Below, piece after piece: positions 9,108 through 14,860 of a stretch of 14,871 nucleotides of DNA. Source of the DNA: Zygnema cylindricum (lineage: Eukaryota > Streptophyta > Zygnematophyceae > Zygnematales > Zygnemataceae); NCBI GenBank assembly GCA_037447655.1, contig JBBHKE010001191.1, positions 1 to 14,871 on the forward strand. Reading direction: 5' to 3'. A program made the translations under genes and the position numbers. The stretch's first letter is position 1, and each line of letters opens with the position of its first letter. The notes under the pieces were generated by a model. It was not told where the DNA came from. It ran no database searches and worked only from the letters and a program-made list of their open reading frames with translations.

Positions 9108-10564
9108 AAAGCGAGAGAAAGAGAGAACCTTAAAAATTGGAAAAACTCCTAATACTTTCTTGTCTGAAAATGCAAGTAGTTTGACGGACGTTGAAACTTA
9201 AAATTTCAAGAACAGCAATACAATATTGTCTTTTGTGTAAAATACAACTTCAATATTGGTCTCTCAAAAGAAAGAACCCATAATTTCCACATTATAAGAA
9301 GTCAAAAAAAAAAAGGGGGGGAGGGACGGAAGGTGGAGGCAAAACATGTTTGGTTTTTCTTTAAGAAAATGGAACAGTTATTGTTTAAAAAAAAAAACCA
9401 TGTTTTTAAATATTATTATTACTAATAACATCGTTCATTGTTACATCAAATAACGTTAAACATTCTATATTTTTAAGTTATAATTTCATATTTATAATGC
9501 TAATAATGATAATGTATGATAAATATTATTTTTAAAATTAATAGCAATGAATGATAATGCATAATAATCCTTATACAAAAATGCTTATGTTTTTATAATG
9601 CTAATTTATTTATAGGAAGCAAAATGATTATATATTTATTTATTGTAAGTTATTGATTTCAAAATCTGGGAAAATATGAATACACCTGTGATGTGACAGC
9701 AGATGGTACGTCCTTCTTTTGTAATTCCATAAATCAAAATCTGCAAGTTGAACTTAATATTACAATAAATGCACAAATTTTATTAAAAACACGAATAGTA
9801 TTAGAAACATTTTTATTGAAATGGTGCCCTATTATCACATAAAAGCATGAATAGTGTCAATTTAAGAATTTGCTAAAAAAATAAACAGTAATGTGTAAAA
9901 ACATGTTGCTTAAAAAAAAACATACATATTATGTCAAAGCATAAGACACACATTTCGTAAAAAAATATTCTATTTACTAAACCAATTTTTATTTTTATTA
10001 CTGATTAGCATTTTTAGATTTTTATGTAAGTGCATTAATTTTATTGAAAAACAAAAAACAATGTCAATAAGAAACAGGTTATCAAAAAAATGCATTTATT
10101 TCATTAAATTGGTATTAGGAACATATTTTGTTTACAGAATGCGTAATTATTTTTTTAAATCATGAACTACAAACAATTAGAAACATATTTATTCAAAAAA
10201 AATGCATAAATTTTGTGTAAATAGTATCAGAAACATAAAAAAACAAAAAAAACAAAAAACAAAAAAAAGTGAAAGGGGGTTATTTGCATACCAGAGAAGG
10301 TCCCTTTGCTTTTTTCTCAATGGCCATATCCACCACCATGAAAAAAATTGGACCGACTTTCCTGCGTTTAGTTTCAGTTTCAGTTTCCGTTCCAATTTCC
10401 GTTTCCGTTTCAATCTCGGCTTCTATTCCAATTTCAGTTTTACATTCAGTCACGGATTCAGTTCCACCTCTACCGCCAATTCCGATTCCACTTTTTGCTC
10501 TGATTCCTTTCTTACTCCTCGTTTCAGTTTCAGTTTCAGTTTCAGTTTCCATTGCAGTGTCCAT
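2018..10564 (-). CDS. POLD1: DNA polymerase delta catalytic subunit-like gene, N-terminal half (six exons, 3' end outside window)
   Basis: Family B polymerases of this type copy DNA in the nucleus and proofread with a 3'-5' exonuclease. Six exons on the minus strand join with matching phases (0, 1, 0, 0, 0) into 680 codons without a stop. In order the product has an acidic Thr-Glu N-terminus, KRRK and a GPIFF segment (about 75-80), YGITKEGRTICCHIT then FVPYFWFPAP (95-121) matching the POLD1 segments around FGVTDEG...CCHIHGF and PYFYTPAP, LMYY...FLKV (174-188), YEEN...MRF..DT (226-239), NCFLEVTVSFKNL (263-275), PLKLLTIDVQ (449-458), RDPILLIS (578-585) and IDPDII (640-645). Neighbour joins such as FLK|VEV and NIK|LGM reproduce POLD1 without gaps, which is the strongest support. 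The exonuclease domain is enlarged by two charged insertions and its catalytic motifs are atypical. REV3 was considered; the N-terminal segments and the F/LG[RK] end of the domain favour delta. It could be the organism's only POLD1 or a divergent paralogue. The polymerase core is beyond position 1. Confidence 0.85.
2396..2476 (-). repeat. 18-bp coding repeat (EKSKNG) in exon 6
   Basis: About four units of GEKSKN/GENSKN/GEKLKT at residues about 528-554, within insertion 2. The + strand shows it as repeats of TTCCCCATTTTT.GATTTT. Confidence 0.8.
2828..2926 (-). repeat. 21-bp coding repeat (7-residue charged repeat) in exon 6
   Basis: Five consecutive 7-residue units run through residues about 378-410 as variants of (V/I/M)-E-(S/L)-E-R-E-(R/K). 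A hydrophobic residue every seventh position among Glu/Arg suggests a coiled coil or single charged helix. This is the core of insertion 1. Confidence 0.8.
3368..3614 (-). other. Intron 5 of POLD1-like gene
   Basis: A 247-base GT-AG intron, with GTAAAATGG at the 5' end and a T17-GGGCAG acceptor. A/T rich; no other feature seen. Confidence 0.75.
3615..3743 (-). CDS. POLD1: POLD1-like exon 5 (VEVWKEKE...DFTAYEENIK)
   Basis: The acceptor has a T-rich tract and CAATAG|GTGGAA; the donor is ATTAAG|GTAAAA. The 129 bases (43 codons, phase 0 to phase 0) carry FLK|VEVW across the upstream junction, parallel to POLD1 FLRITVALP. They end KDFTAYEENIK, which with exon 6 (LGMRF) reproduces the POLD1 run PSFAPYEANVDFEIRF with equal length. 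The middle (ENQELRKKGFFW) is longer than in human POLD1. Confidence 0.82.
3744..4251 (-). other. Intron 4 of POLD1-like gene
   Basis: 508 bases from GTATTT to CAATAG. It contains the (GA)n block at 3994-4199 (CT on the sense strand) and T-rich sequence. An acceptor-like CTCTTCGACAG|TTGGG at about 4231 sits close to its 5' end, but no exon with a donor follows. Confidence 0.7.
3994..4199. repeat. (GA)n imperfect microsatellite
   Basis: Long GAGAGA runs interrupted by GCAAGCGGGCGAGAGAG, which occurs twice (4079-4095 and 4132-4148). Serine/leucine-rich ORFs on the minus strand are translations of this block. Confidence 0.9.
4252..4326 (-). CDS. POLD1: POLD1-like exon 4 (LMYY...FTFLK)
   Basis: A 75-base exon with acceptor GTGTGGACAG|GTGGCC and donor CTCAAG|GTATTT, phase 0 at both ends. 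Its 25 residues align without gaps to the 25-residue POLD1 segment that starts VLAVELCSR and ends PSPFLR, sharing V1, L6, R9, Y15, P20, F23 and L24. The plant-type POLD1 form (S-I-M-Y-Y ... PFLK) is closer still around LMYY. The acceptor belongs to a tandem repeat whose two other copies also keep an AG|RTGGCCT acceptor-like sequence farther upstream. Confidence 0.75.
4320..4530. repeat. 81-90-bp minisatellite, three copies, carrying the exon-4 splice acceptor
   Basis: Units begin AGGCCACCTGTCCACACTAA at 4320, AGGCCACCTATCAGCACTAA at 4401 and AGGCCATCTGTCCACACAAA at 4491, followed by TTCCGAAC and a GA-rich spacer. The sense strand of each reads ...(G/C)A(C/T)AG|RTGGCCT, which in the first copy is the exon-4 acceptor. 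Confidence 0.85.
4531..4868. other. Intron 3 segment: CCCT repeat then AT-rich unique sequence
   Basis: Begins with (TCCC)n to 4548, then AT-rich sequence with no convincing exon. A 39-base acceptor-donor pair (4592-4554, minus) was seen and rejected. Confidence 0.4.
4871..5115. repeat. (GA)n imperfect microsatellite
   Basis: About 240 bases of GAGAGA with repeated GCAAGAGAGA interruptions. It is CT-rich on the polymerase sense strand, within intron 3. Confidence 0.9.
5177..5330. repeat. CT-rich low-complexity tract
   Basis: CTCTCCCC/CCTTC/TCTCCC mixture on the + strand, of opposite polarity to the GA block at 4871-5115. A CCAATCAG sequence (5164-5171) lies just before it. Confidence 0.75.
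5513..5548. repeat. 18-bp direct duplication
   Basis: CGATGTGTCTGTCTTGGA occurs twice back to back, just upstream of the 49-bp array. Two TATA-like words precede it (TATATAAATAAG near 5464 and CCTTATATAGG at 5502-5512). Confidence 0.85.
5549..6030. repeat. 49-bp tandem array, about eight to ten units
   Basis: The anchor RCGCTGCCRMCCGTCGGT recurs at 5598, 5647, 5696, 5745, 5794, 5828, 5877 and 5926: spacing 49, 49, 49, 49, 34, 49, 49, so one unit has lost 15 bases. A typical unit is CGCTGCCAACCGTCGGTGTA then CAGACCGCCGTACGGCTGGC and GTAATGTTA. It contains the 10-bp palindrome GCCGTACGGC. Degenerate units flank both ends. Confidence 0.92.
6031..6540. other. AT-rich intron sequence, no gene seen
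   Basis: Unique-looking AT-rich DNA with scattered CGTAC words. No exon with paired splice sites and no transposon ends recognised. Confidence 0.4.
6541..6612. repeat. Detached unit(s) of the 49-bp repeat family
   Basis: TAGCGTTGC at 6552 and 6601 are exactly 49 bases apart. They enclose GGTACGGACCGCCGTACCGC and TGGCACAATG, the same layout as the main array about 520 bases away. Confidence 0.8.
6613..7180. repeat. Sparse, degenerate 49-bp-family remnants in AT-rich DNA
   Basis: A clear remnant at about 6926-6980 reads GCATCGCAATACAGACTGCC, GTACGGCTCACACAAT and GTTGCCAACAG. A fainter one is at 7041-7080. A small inverted repeat GTGCG-N7-CGCAC lies at about 7082-7098. The rest shows nothing I can name. 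Confidence 0.5.
7201..7208. repeat. Left target-site duplication of hAT element
   Basis: CTGACAAT, identical to the octamer at 7610-7617 immediately beyond the right end. Confidence 0.92.
7209..7609. mobile_element. 401-bp hAT-type non-autonomous element (MITE) with 8-bp target-site duplication
   Basis: The left end TAGTGTTGGGTATC and the right end (reverse complement TAATGTTGGGTATC) match at 13 of 14 positions. They are flanked directly by identical octamers CTGACAAT at 7201-7208 and 7610-7617. An 8-bp duplication and TAGTGTTGGG-type ends are characteristic of the hAT superfamily. Subterminal DNA is full of CGATATATCG palindromes. There is no transposase, so the element is non-autonomous. 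It sits inside intron 3 and inside the GTACATT repeat. Confidence 0.92.
7403..7470. repeat. Long GC foldback inside the hAT element
   Basis: AAAACC-TT-C12-T-C6 (7403-7429) faces G16-T-GGTTTT (7448-7470) across an 18-base centre that itself contains CGTG-CGC-CACG. The G16 run (7448-7463) could also form G-quadruplex DNA. Confidence 0.8.
7610..7617. repeat. Right target-site duplication of hAT element
   Basis: CTGACAAT, paired with 7201-7208. Confidence 0.92.
7618..8100. repeat. 117-127-bp diverged tandem repeat (GTACATT family)
   Basis: Copies start GTACATTTCTTTACATTC at 7672, GTACATTTCCGTACATTC at 7789 and GTACATTGTTGTGCATTC at 7916. Each continues with GTATRTTTSARTA, an ACTGCC/GCTGCG block, and TTAGGGTTA...TTTTAGG-like ends. 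The partial copy before 7672 continues across the hAT element to 7183. Confidence 0.75.
8101..8721. other. Intron 3 sequence next to exon 3; one hyphenated palindrome
   Basis: AT-rich unique sequence. The inverted repeat GCCCGT-GTA-ACGGGC lies at 8259-8273. No further exon is needed between exons 3 and 4, whose phases and alignment join directly. Confidence 0.5.
8722..8879 (-). CDS. POLD1: POLD1-like exon 3 (FVPYFWFPAP)
   Basis: The acceptor GGGCGCAG|ATTTTG follows directly on a long (CT)n tract on the sense strand. The donor is CTCCG|GTAAGT, a full consensus. The 158 bases begin with two bases that complete the split Asp codon and read DFVPYFWFPAPIDEKTKTP, parallel to POLD1 GFAPYFYTPAPPG, then an amphipathic stretch (DLDVILDAVNKKV) at the place of the POLD1 helix GDLQRELNLAI, then a lysine-rich tail ending KVVSP. 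It ends in phase 0. Confidence 0.82.
8888..9127. repeat. (GA)n block serving as the polypyrimidine tract of exon 3
   Basis: Imperfect GA at 8888-8970 and a nearly pure (AG)n of about 37 units at 9029-9102. On the sense strand it is (CT)n that ends TCTCTGGGCGCAG at the exon-3 acceptor. Confidence 0.9.
9128..9685 (-). other. Remainder of intron 2, AT-rich
   Basis: Sense-strand 5' part of the intron that begins GTGTAT at 9685. AT-rich with ATAATAAT motifs; nothing else recognised. Confidence 0.5.
9686..9740 (-). CDS. POLD1: POLD1-like exon 2 (YGITKEGRTICCHIT)
   Basis: A 55-base exon bounded by a good acceptor (CAACTTGCAG|ATTTTG) and donor (CACAG|GTGTAT). It encodes ILIYGITKEGRTICCHIT plus one base. 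This matches the conserved family B N-terminal segment [VI][IL]R.FGVT.EG.S[VI]CCH[VI]HGF. It is far too short to find by ORF length, but both splice phases fit the flanking exons: phase 0 in, one base left over to complete the Asp codon that opens exon 3. Confidence 0.8.
9741..10291 (-). other. Intron 1 of POLD1-like gene
   Basis: 551 bases from GTATGC to CTTGCAG, AT-rich with A runs on the + strand. No repeat family or exon seen inside. Confidence 0.65.
10292..10564 (-). CDS. POLD1: POLD1-like exon 1 (acidic N-terminus, KRRK, GPIFF segment)
   Basis: The start at 10564 is the first in-frame ATG and has G at -3 and G at +4; a second in-frame ATG follows 12 bases later at 10552. The reading frame is open upstream to about 10780, so a longer 5' coding exon or an upstream exon cannot be excluded. 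Residues 3-75 are dominated by Thr-Glu and Glu-Ile repeats encoded by GAAACT/GAAACG hexanucleotides, then KRRKVGPIFFMVVDMAIEKK, which resembles the POLD1 segment EPLIFQQLEIDHY. KRRKV also looks like a basic nuclear localisation signal, as in the POLD1 N-terminus. The exon ends TCTCTG|GTATGC in phase 0, and the next exon begins in phase 0. Confidence 0.7.
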
Positions 10565-10625
10565 TGCAGTTTTTTCGGCGTCCGTTTTGGAGTCCGTGTC
10601 AGGTTCCGTTCCAGAATCCGTTTCC
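10378..10625 (-). repeat. GAAACT/GAAACG hexanucleotide repeat in exon 1
   Basis: Read on the sense strand as Thr-Glu repeats and, 5' of the proposed ATG, as further in-frame Thr/Glu/Asp codons. The + strand shows (GTTTCA/GTTTCC)n in three clusters. Confidence 0.85.
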
Positions 10626-10738
10626 GTTCCTTTTTTGACATTTAGGATTTTAAAAAGAGGGAAGCAACATTTTTCGAGGAGCCATCGACGAATGTCACGC
10701 TTCAGGAGGGCGGGTTCGAGAAAAAGGGGAAAACACTT

Positions 10739-10741
<3 letters not shown>

Positions 10742-10781
<40 letters not shown>

Positions 10782-10791
10782 AGGGAGAGGC
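10742..10791. repeat. (GA)n with G8 run upstream of POLD1-like exon 1
   Basis: About 15 GA units followed by G8 and GGGAGAGG. It lies about 180 bases 5' of the proposed start codon, CT-rich on the sense strand. Confidence 0.85.
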
Positions 10792-11164
10792 CAATTTTAA
10801 ATCGTGCAATAATGAAACGCTTCTACATGGACAATTCAGTTACTGTACTGTAGTGTGGTGAACCGCTCCTCACTTTTTCGCCTTTCAAAATATTAGGGTT
10901 CGGTTCGGAAACGCAGCCAAACGAGGAGAGGGGAGCGAACGATCAGACGATCTCCATGAAGAAACGAACTTTTCCCCGCTACAATACGGATAGCGTATGG
11001 GAAAAAAAACGTCGTCTCAATACGATTTGGATTACCGGGATATGGTGCGAAATACAGTACGTTTCTGTATAAAACATTACAAAATAATAGGTACAGCGTC
11101 ATCTCCACTTTCTCCTCTCCCACTTTTCCAGAAATCGAAAGTGGGGACCGACACCGACATTTTG

Positions 11165-11172
11165 TGACGTCA
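11165..11172. promoter_or_regulatory. CRE octamer TGACGTCA
   Basis: Exact palindromic CREB/ATF consensus about 600 bases 5' of the POLD1-like start codon. Binding is inferred from sequence only. Confidence 0.4.
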
Positions 11173-11769
11173 TCTACAGAAAAGACAGGAACGTTGCTGT
11201 ACAGTTTGCATAACCGACAATGTACCTTCCCGACATTTTATAGTGGCGCTTTTGTTTTATTATTCCAAAGTTCGTACAAAAAGTTGTACTCACAGTACAG
11301 TACAGTACAATACTGAGTCATTGCCTCCCATTGCCCCCCAATAATGACGCATTTCCGAGCACGACGATGACGACAGACGATGAGATGAGAAAACGACGGC
11401 GAAGCTTCCAACAAACCTGACCGTTCCGCGTGGCTAGCGGCAGGCTGTCAAATATTTGACGGCCGTCTATCTGCCGAACGTCCATTAATGGGAGCAGTTT
11501 GACAACGTAGGCTCCAGTCATAGTTGAGATGTGCGAAAACAGCTGGAAATCCTATTTTCGGTTGTCCCATATTATACGCGTGTTATAGTGATTTCAATTT
11601 TCAAGTGATTTCCTACATTTGAATTATAGGCGAGGTTTCCATCATTTATAAATTAGAGTTCCATTGGCTCAGCTTTAGAACGCGCATTTATGAGAAGCGG
11701 TGGCTTTCGTAAACTTATGCATACGACACAAAAACAGATTCGGATTTTCCTTGATGAAACATCACTCTA

Positions 11770-11777
11770 TGACGTCA
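11770..11777. promoter_or_regulatory. CRE octamer TGACGTCA, second copy
   Basis: Second exact copy, 605 bases from the first. Confidence 0.35.
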
Positions 11778-11952
11778 GATTCCAGTCATCACCTGACAGG
11801 CTGGCTAAAATATATGACGCAAAAATCAAATAAACCCAGTTTTTTCTGTGCGACGTAGTTCTGTAGGTTTAAAAAATTACAATATACAGGTATTTCATAC
11901 CGTATGATTAAGCATAAGTCACTGAAGAAAGGACTCTCAAGTTCAGTACCAT

Positions 11953-11981
11953 ACCGTACTTTACGTACTTTACAGTACGGT
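11953..11981. repeat. GTAC inverted repeat
   Basis: ACCGTACT and AGTACGGT are perfect 8-bp arms around a 13-base loop that holds another TACGTA palindrome. It lies in a 40-base stretch dense in GTAC. Confidence 0.7.
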
Positions 11982-12123
11982 GAATGACAATTCGTGACCT
12001 CACGATTCGATACTTTTCATTTTAAATGAAGTACAATTTATGAATAGTGCCAGTAAGTTATCCACTCTAATAATAGTGCACACTGCTATTCGCCAACTCC
12101 CTTCTGAATCCGACGTCTCGACT

Positions 12124-12394
12124 CTAACTGGTTAACCACTGGTTGACCGACCAGACGTGTCGTCCGTACCAGGTACAAAACAGAACCTGTCTTTCCCGGA
12201 AACTCAGGAGAATAGTTGGAAAAAGGACTGCCTCATTGGGAGCATCCCATTCGCTGGAGTATCCATATACCCACGTGGCAGTTCTTAAGAAGCCCAGTTC
12301 ACCAAAGTCGTTTCTTGCGTCCAAACGTGTCAAAGTTCCGCTGGAAATTCGCACGTGTGAAATATTGGATGGAAATAGGAACACCGAAAAATGA
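12124..12394. other. Unclassified non-repetitive island with overlapping ORFs
   Basis: About 270 bases of balanced composition free of stops in several frames: 83 codons on + (12143-12394) and 86 on - (12384-12124). Neither product resembles a family I know and no paired splice sites stand out. Two CACGTG E-boxes lie at 12272-12277 and 12352-12357. It could be an exon, an old gene fragment, or regulatory DNA. Confidence 0.3.
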
Positions 12395-12399
12395 ATAAG

Positions 12400-13607
12400 A
12401 CAACTTTGAATTTTCGTTGATCTTTCTTTCCGTTTCTTTTTTTTGTACTCGTTTTCACTTTTTTTTTCAGTTTTTTTTCCTCTTTTTTTTCCCAGTCGGC
12501 TTAGGTTTTCATGTGAGGTTTTCTGTCACTTTTTACTTTTTAGGCATTTTTTTTTTAAATTCGACGCAGTGTTTTGAGTTTTCACGCACAATATTATTTG
12601 TTAGAAAAAAAAAAAAAAAAATCTGCATTGAAGAATTTTGTCAGATGCAGTAACAATCTCGCGGTTTTTTTTTTTTTTTTCTTTGTCTAAAGAAAAAAAA
12701 TACCTTACTACTTTCTTCGTTTTACTTTGATTAATACCTTATTATTTATTTTCAATATTTAGGTTAGATCTGACAATAGTAAGATTTTATTTTACTTTTT
12801 CCAAAACCCTATTTTTTTTTTTTTAACTTGTTAGGAAATCAATGGACAGCCAAATTCTCATTTTTCCAAGAAAAAAAAACCTTTTTTATTTCTTTTTCTT
12901 GTAATTTTCTACGGAGAAAAAAGGAAAAAAACGAGCAAGTCATTTCAAGGGTGGTGATTTTTCTATATATATTTATACATATATTTTTTTATGTTATTTT
13001 ATATATATACATGGATATTTGAAGAAATTCTGTTTACTTTCGCATTTACTTCCAATGCTTAATTTTTCAAAAAGAACAGAGAAAAGAAAAAACGAAATCA
13101 AAAATAGCATCAACTTGTCGAAAAAATCAAATCTGTTGATTTGAAAATTGTCAATTCCGGCGAAAAAAATCTAATTCAGAAGATTTTTGCCGTTTTTTTT
13201 TTCATTTTTTTTTTCCTTAGGTTTTTTAAACAGCTGTGTCACAGTGACAAAAGCTATAACATATGATGACCATATGTCAACATTTCGGACATAATTATCA
13301 AAAAATTTAACAAGTCTAACAATCAAAACTTTCTTCGCAAACTCTCTAGCAAAACTTTCAAAAAAAACTTTCAAAAAACAATCCAAAAATCAATATCAAA
13401 AAAAATCTATCAAACAAACAAGCGACGTTTGCACAAAAAACAAGCAAATCCGTTCTATTTTTAGATTTACCCATTTACAAAAACCGTTAGAACCCCGAGG
13501 GTGAAAAAAAAAGGGGAGAGTTTAAAAAAAACCCATGCTTTAATTCTCTCCGTAAAATCCGGAAGCCAATTACAAAATTTAGTCCCTCGATTACCTCATT
13601 TCGGGTC
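12400..13607. other. AT-rich intergenic sequence before the + strand gene
   Basis: T- and A-rich with many homopolymers. Small palindromes occur at about 13241-13253 (TGTCAC-A-GTGACA) and 13259-13277 (ACATATG-ATGAC-CATATGT). A 71-codon minus ORF here (13386-13171) lacks splice or family support. The last 100 bases are the presumed 5' UTR of the + strand gene. Confidence 0.4.
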
Positions 13608-13990
13608 ATGGCAGACACCATAAATAGTGTGGATGGTTATGAGGTAGGAATGGTGGAGAGGAATCAAAATGGGGCGAATCTTTGGTCGGAATTGGAACTT
13701 TCGACGGAAAATAAACACAACGGAAACGGAAACGGAAACGTTGGAAATGGGTATGGAAACAGATACGGAGACGAAAACTTAAACGGACATGGAAACGGAA
13801 ATGGAAATGGACACGATCTCGGAAACCAATATGCGAACGGAGAAAGGAACGGAAACTTAAACTGGAACGGGAACCAAAATACAGACCGACATATAGACAC
13901 AACAGGAAACGGAGAAACGACTTCCGCGGGGAGTATATTGGAAGAAAGAGGGAATGAACAAATTGGAGATTTGCGAAACTTGGAGGAGAG
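13608..13990 (+). CDS. Exon 1 of unrecognised + strand gene (Asn/Gly repeat)
   Basis: The frame is open from the ATG to the GTAAGG donor. The other two sense frames break within the hexanucleotide repeat, so NG is the only continuous reading. The repeat is imperfect (Asn-Gly mixed with His, Tyr, Asp, Glu and Arg), which suggests translated drift rather than a fresh microsatellite. The antisense frame is also open for 276 codons but is only Phe/Arg/Ser/Pro low complexity and is treated as a shadow. Confidence 0.55.
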
Positions 13991-14860
13991 GTAAGGAGAG
14001 AGAGGGAAAGTGTTGGGGAGGAGGAGAATGGGGGTGAGGGTGAAAGAGTTTGGCGGAAAAGGGAAGGGAGAGGGTGAGAGGGAGGAAGGAGGATGTAAAT
14101 GGGGGAGAAAAAGGAAGGGGAAAGACGAGCGGAGTTGGGAGGATGGAGTGGGGCAAAGAACGAAGAAGGGAGAGGGAGAGAGAGGGGAGAGAGCGGTGAG
14201 GGGAGGAGATGAGTGGCTGGTAGGTAGAGAGGAAGAGGAAGAGGAGAAGGAGATGGAAAGGGAGAGGAAAGAGGAGCCTGGGTGGTTGCTATGGATAACA
14301 GTTGTGAAAATTCGAATCTGATCAGGATTTTTATTTGTTTTTTTTTTTGTTTTTTTTTGTTTTTTTCCCCTTCTTTATTTTGGGTTCCCGAGTTAGTCCG
14401 GAGAGAGAAATACGCATATTTTTTGAAGATGGACAACTGGAGGAACGAGAAGGAGAGAGAGAGGTCGAAGTAAACTCGGCAAAAAAAAAAAAATGGAATA
14501 AGAACAGGTGTGTGGAAACTTTTTTCCTTTTCTTTCTTTTCTCTCCTTTCTCATCTCTCTTCTCCCTCCCACCTCCTCCCTCCTCCCTCCTCCTACCTCC
14601 CTCCTCCCTCCTCTCTCCCCTTTGCTTTCTCCTCTCTCCCTTCTCCCTTCTCCCCTCGCCTCTCGCTCCGCTCTCCTCACTTGGCCTCTTTCTCCCCTCT
14701 CCCCTCTCCCCCATCTCCCCTCTCCCCCATCTCCCCCATCTCCCCTCTCCCCTCTCCCTATCCCCTCCCCTCTCTCCCCTCTCTCCACCTCTCCCTCTTT
14801 AGAATAAACATTCCTAAAGGTGTCAATTTTGGAAATCTATTTTTTAGATACCTATTTTGA
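13608..14860 (+). CDS. Unrecognised Asn/Gly-rich protein gene, three exons (13608-13990, 14397-14507, 14803-14860)
   Basis: The ATG at 13608 follows GGGTC and has G at +4. Exon 1 (383 bases) begins MADTINSVDGYEVGMVER and passes through an Asn-Gly repeat region (residues about 37-100) encoded by GGAAAC hexanucleotides. It ends GGAGAG|GTAAGG with two bases left over. Exon 2 (acceptor CGAGTTAG|TCCGGA, donor AACAG|GTGTGT, 111 bases) keeps that phase and encodes SPEREIRIFFEDGQLEERE and a basic end KKKKWNKN. Exon 3 (acceptor CTCTTTAG|AATAAA) again keeps the phase and reads RINIPKGVNFGNLFFRYLF to a TGA at 14858-14860. The proposed product is about 183 residues. No family is recognised, and no signal peptide or membrane segment is seen. 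Three phase-consistent joins and purine-rich exons support it. The last exon may instead be spliced again beyond the window, and the low-complexity content keeps the call moderate. Confidence 0.55.
13991..14396 (+). other. Intron 1 of + strand gene, GA-rich then poly-T
   Basis: GTAAGG to GTTAG. The first 290 bases are G/A-rich with GGAGAG/GGGAAG motifs; the last 60 are T-rich. Confidence 0.5.
14397..14507 (+). CDS. Exon 2 of unrecognised + strand gene (charged, A13 run)
   Basis: The exon follows a T-rich tract that ends GGGTTCCCGAGTTAG. It encodes a strongly charged segment rich in Glu and Arg, with a run of 13 A (14481-14493) read as Ala-Lys4 before WNKN. A one-base slip in that run would change the downstream frame. 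Intron 1 is 406 bases, with GA-rich sequence at its 5' side and poly-T near the acceptor. Confidence 0.5.
14508..14802 (+). repeat. Intron 2 of + strand gene, CT-rich throughout
   Basis: After GTGTGTGG the intron is composed of CTCC/TCTCCC repeats up to the CTTTAG acceptor. The proline/serine/leucine ORFs across it are translations of the repeat. Confidence 0.55.
14803..14860 (+). CDS. Exon 3 of unrecognised + strand gene (possible terminal exon)
   Basis: Intron 2 (14508-14802) is almost wholly CT, a very long polypyrimidine tract that ends CTCTTTAG. The exon completes the split Arg codon and reads INIPKGVNFGN before TGA. The stop lies 11 bases from the window edge. A GT at AAAG|GTGTCA could be another donor, so the C-terminus is uncertain. 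Confidence 0.4.

Larger units (their letters stand above)
10800..12060. other. Intergenic region of balanced composition, possible regulatory DNA
   Basis: This stretch has more CpG and fewer homopolymers than its surroundings. It contains two CRE octamers, a GTACA repeat (CAGTACAGTACAGTACAATA near 11293) and a GTAC inverted repeat. ORFs of 67-76 codons on the minus strand match no family I recognise and are not called. Confidence 0.4.

Noticed and set aside
11318-11521. 67-codon minus ORF beginning MTGAYVVKLLPLMDVR
   Set aside because: It looks protein-like, but there is no family match, no clear donor (only CAG|GTTTGT), and length is within chance for this composition.
13606-14436. 276-codon minus-strand ORF
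   Set aside because: Phe/Ser/Pro/Arg low complexity antisense to the phase-consistent + strand exons and to the GA-rich intron.
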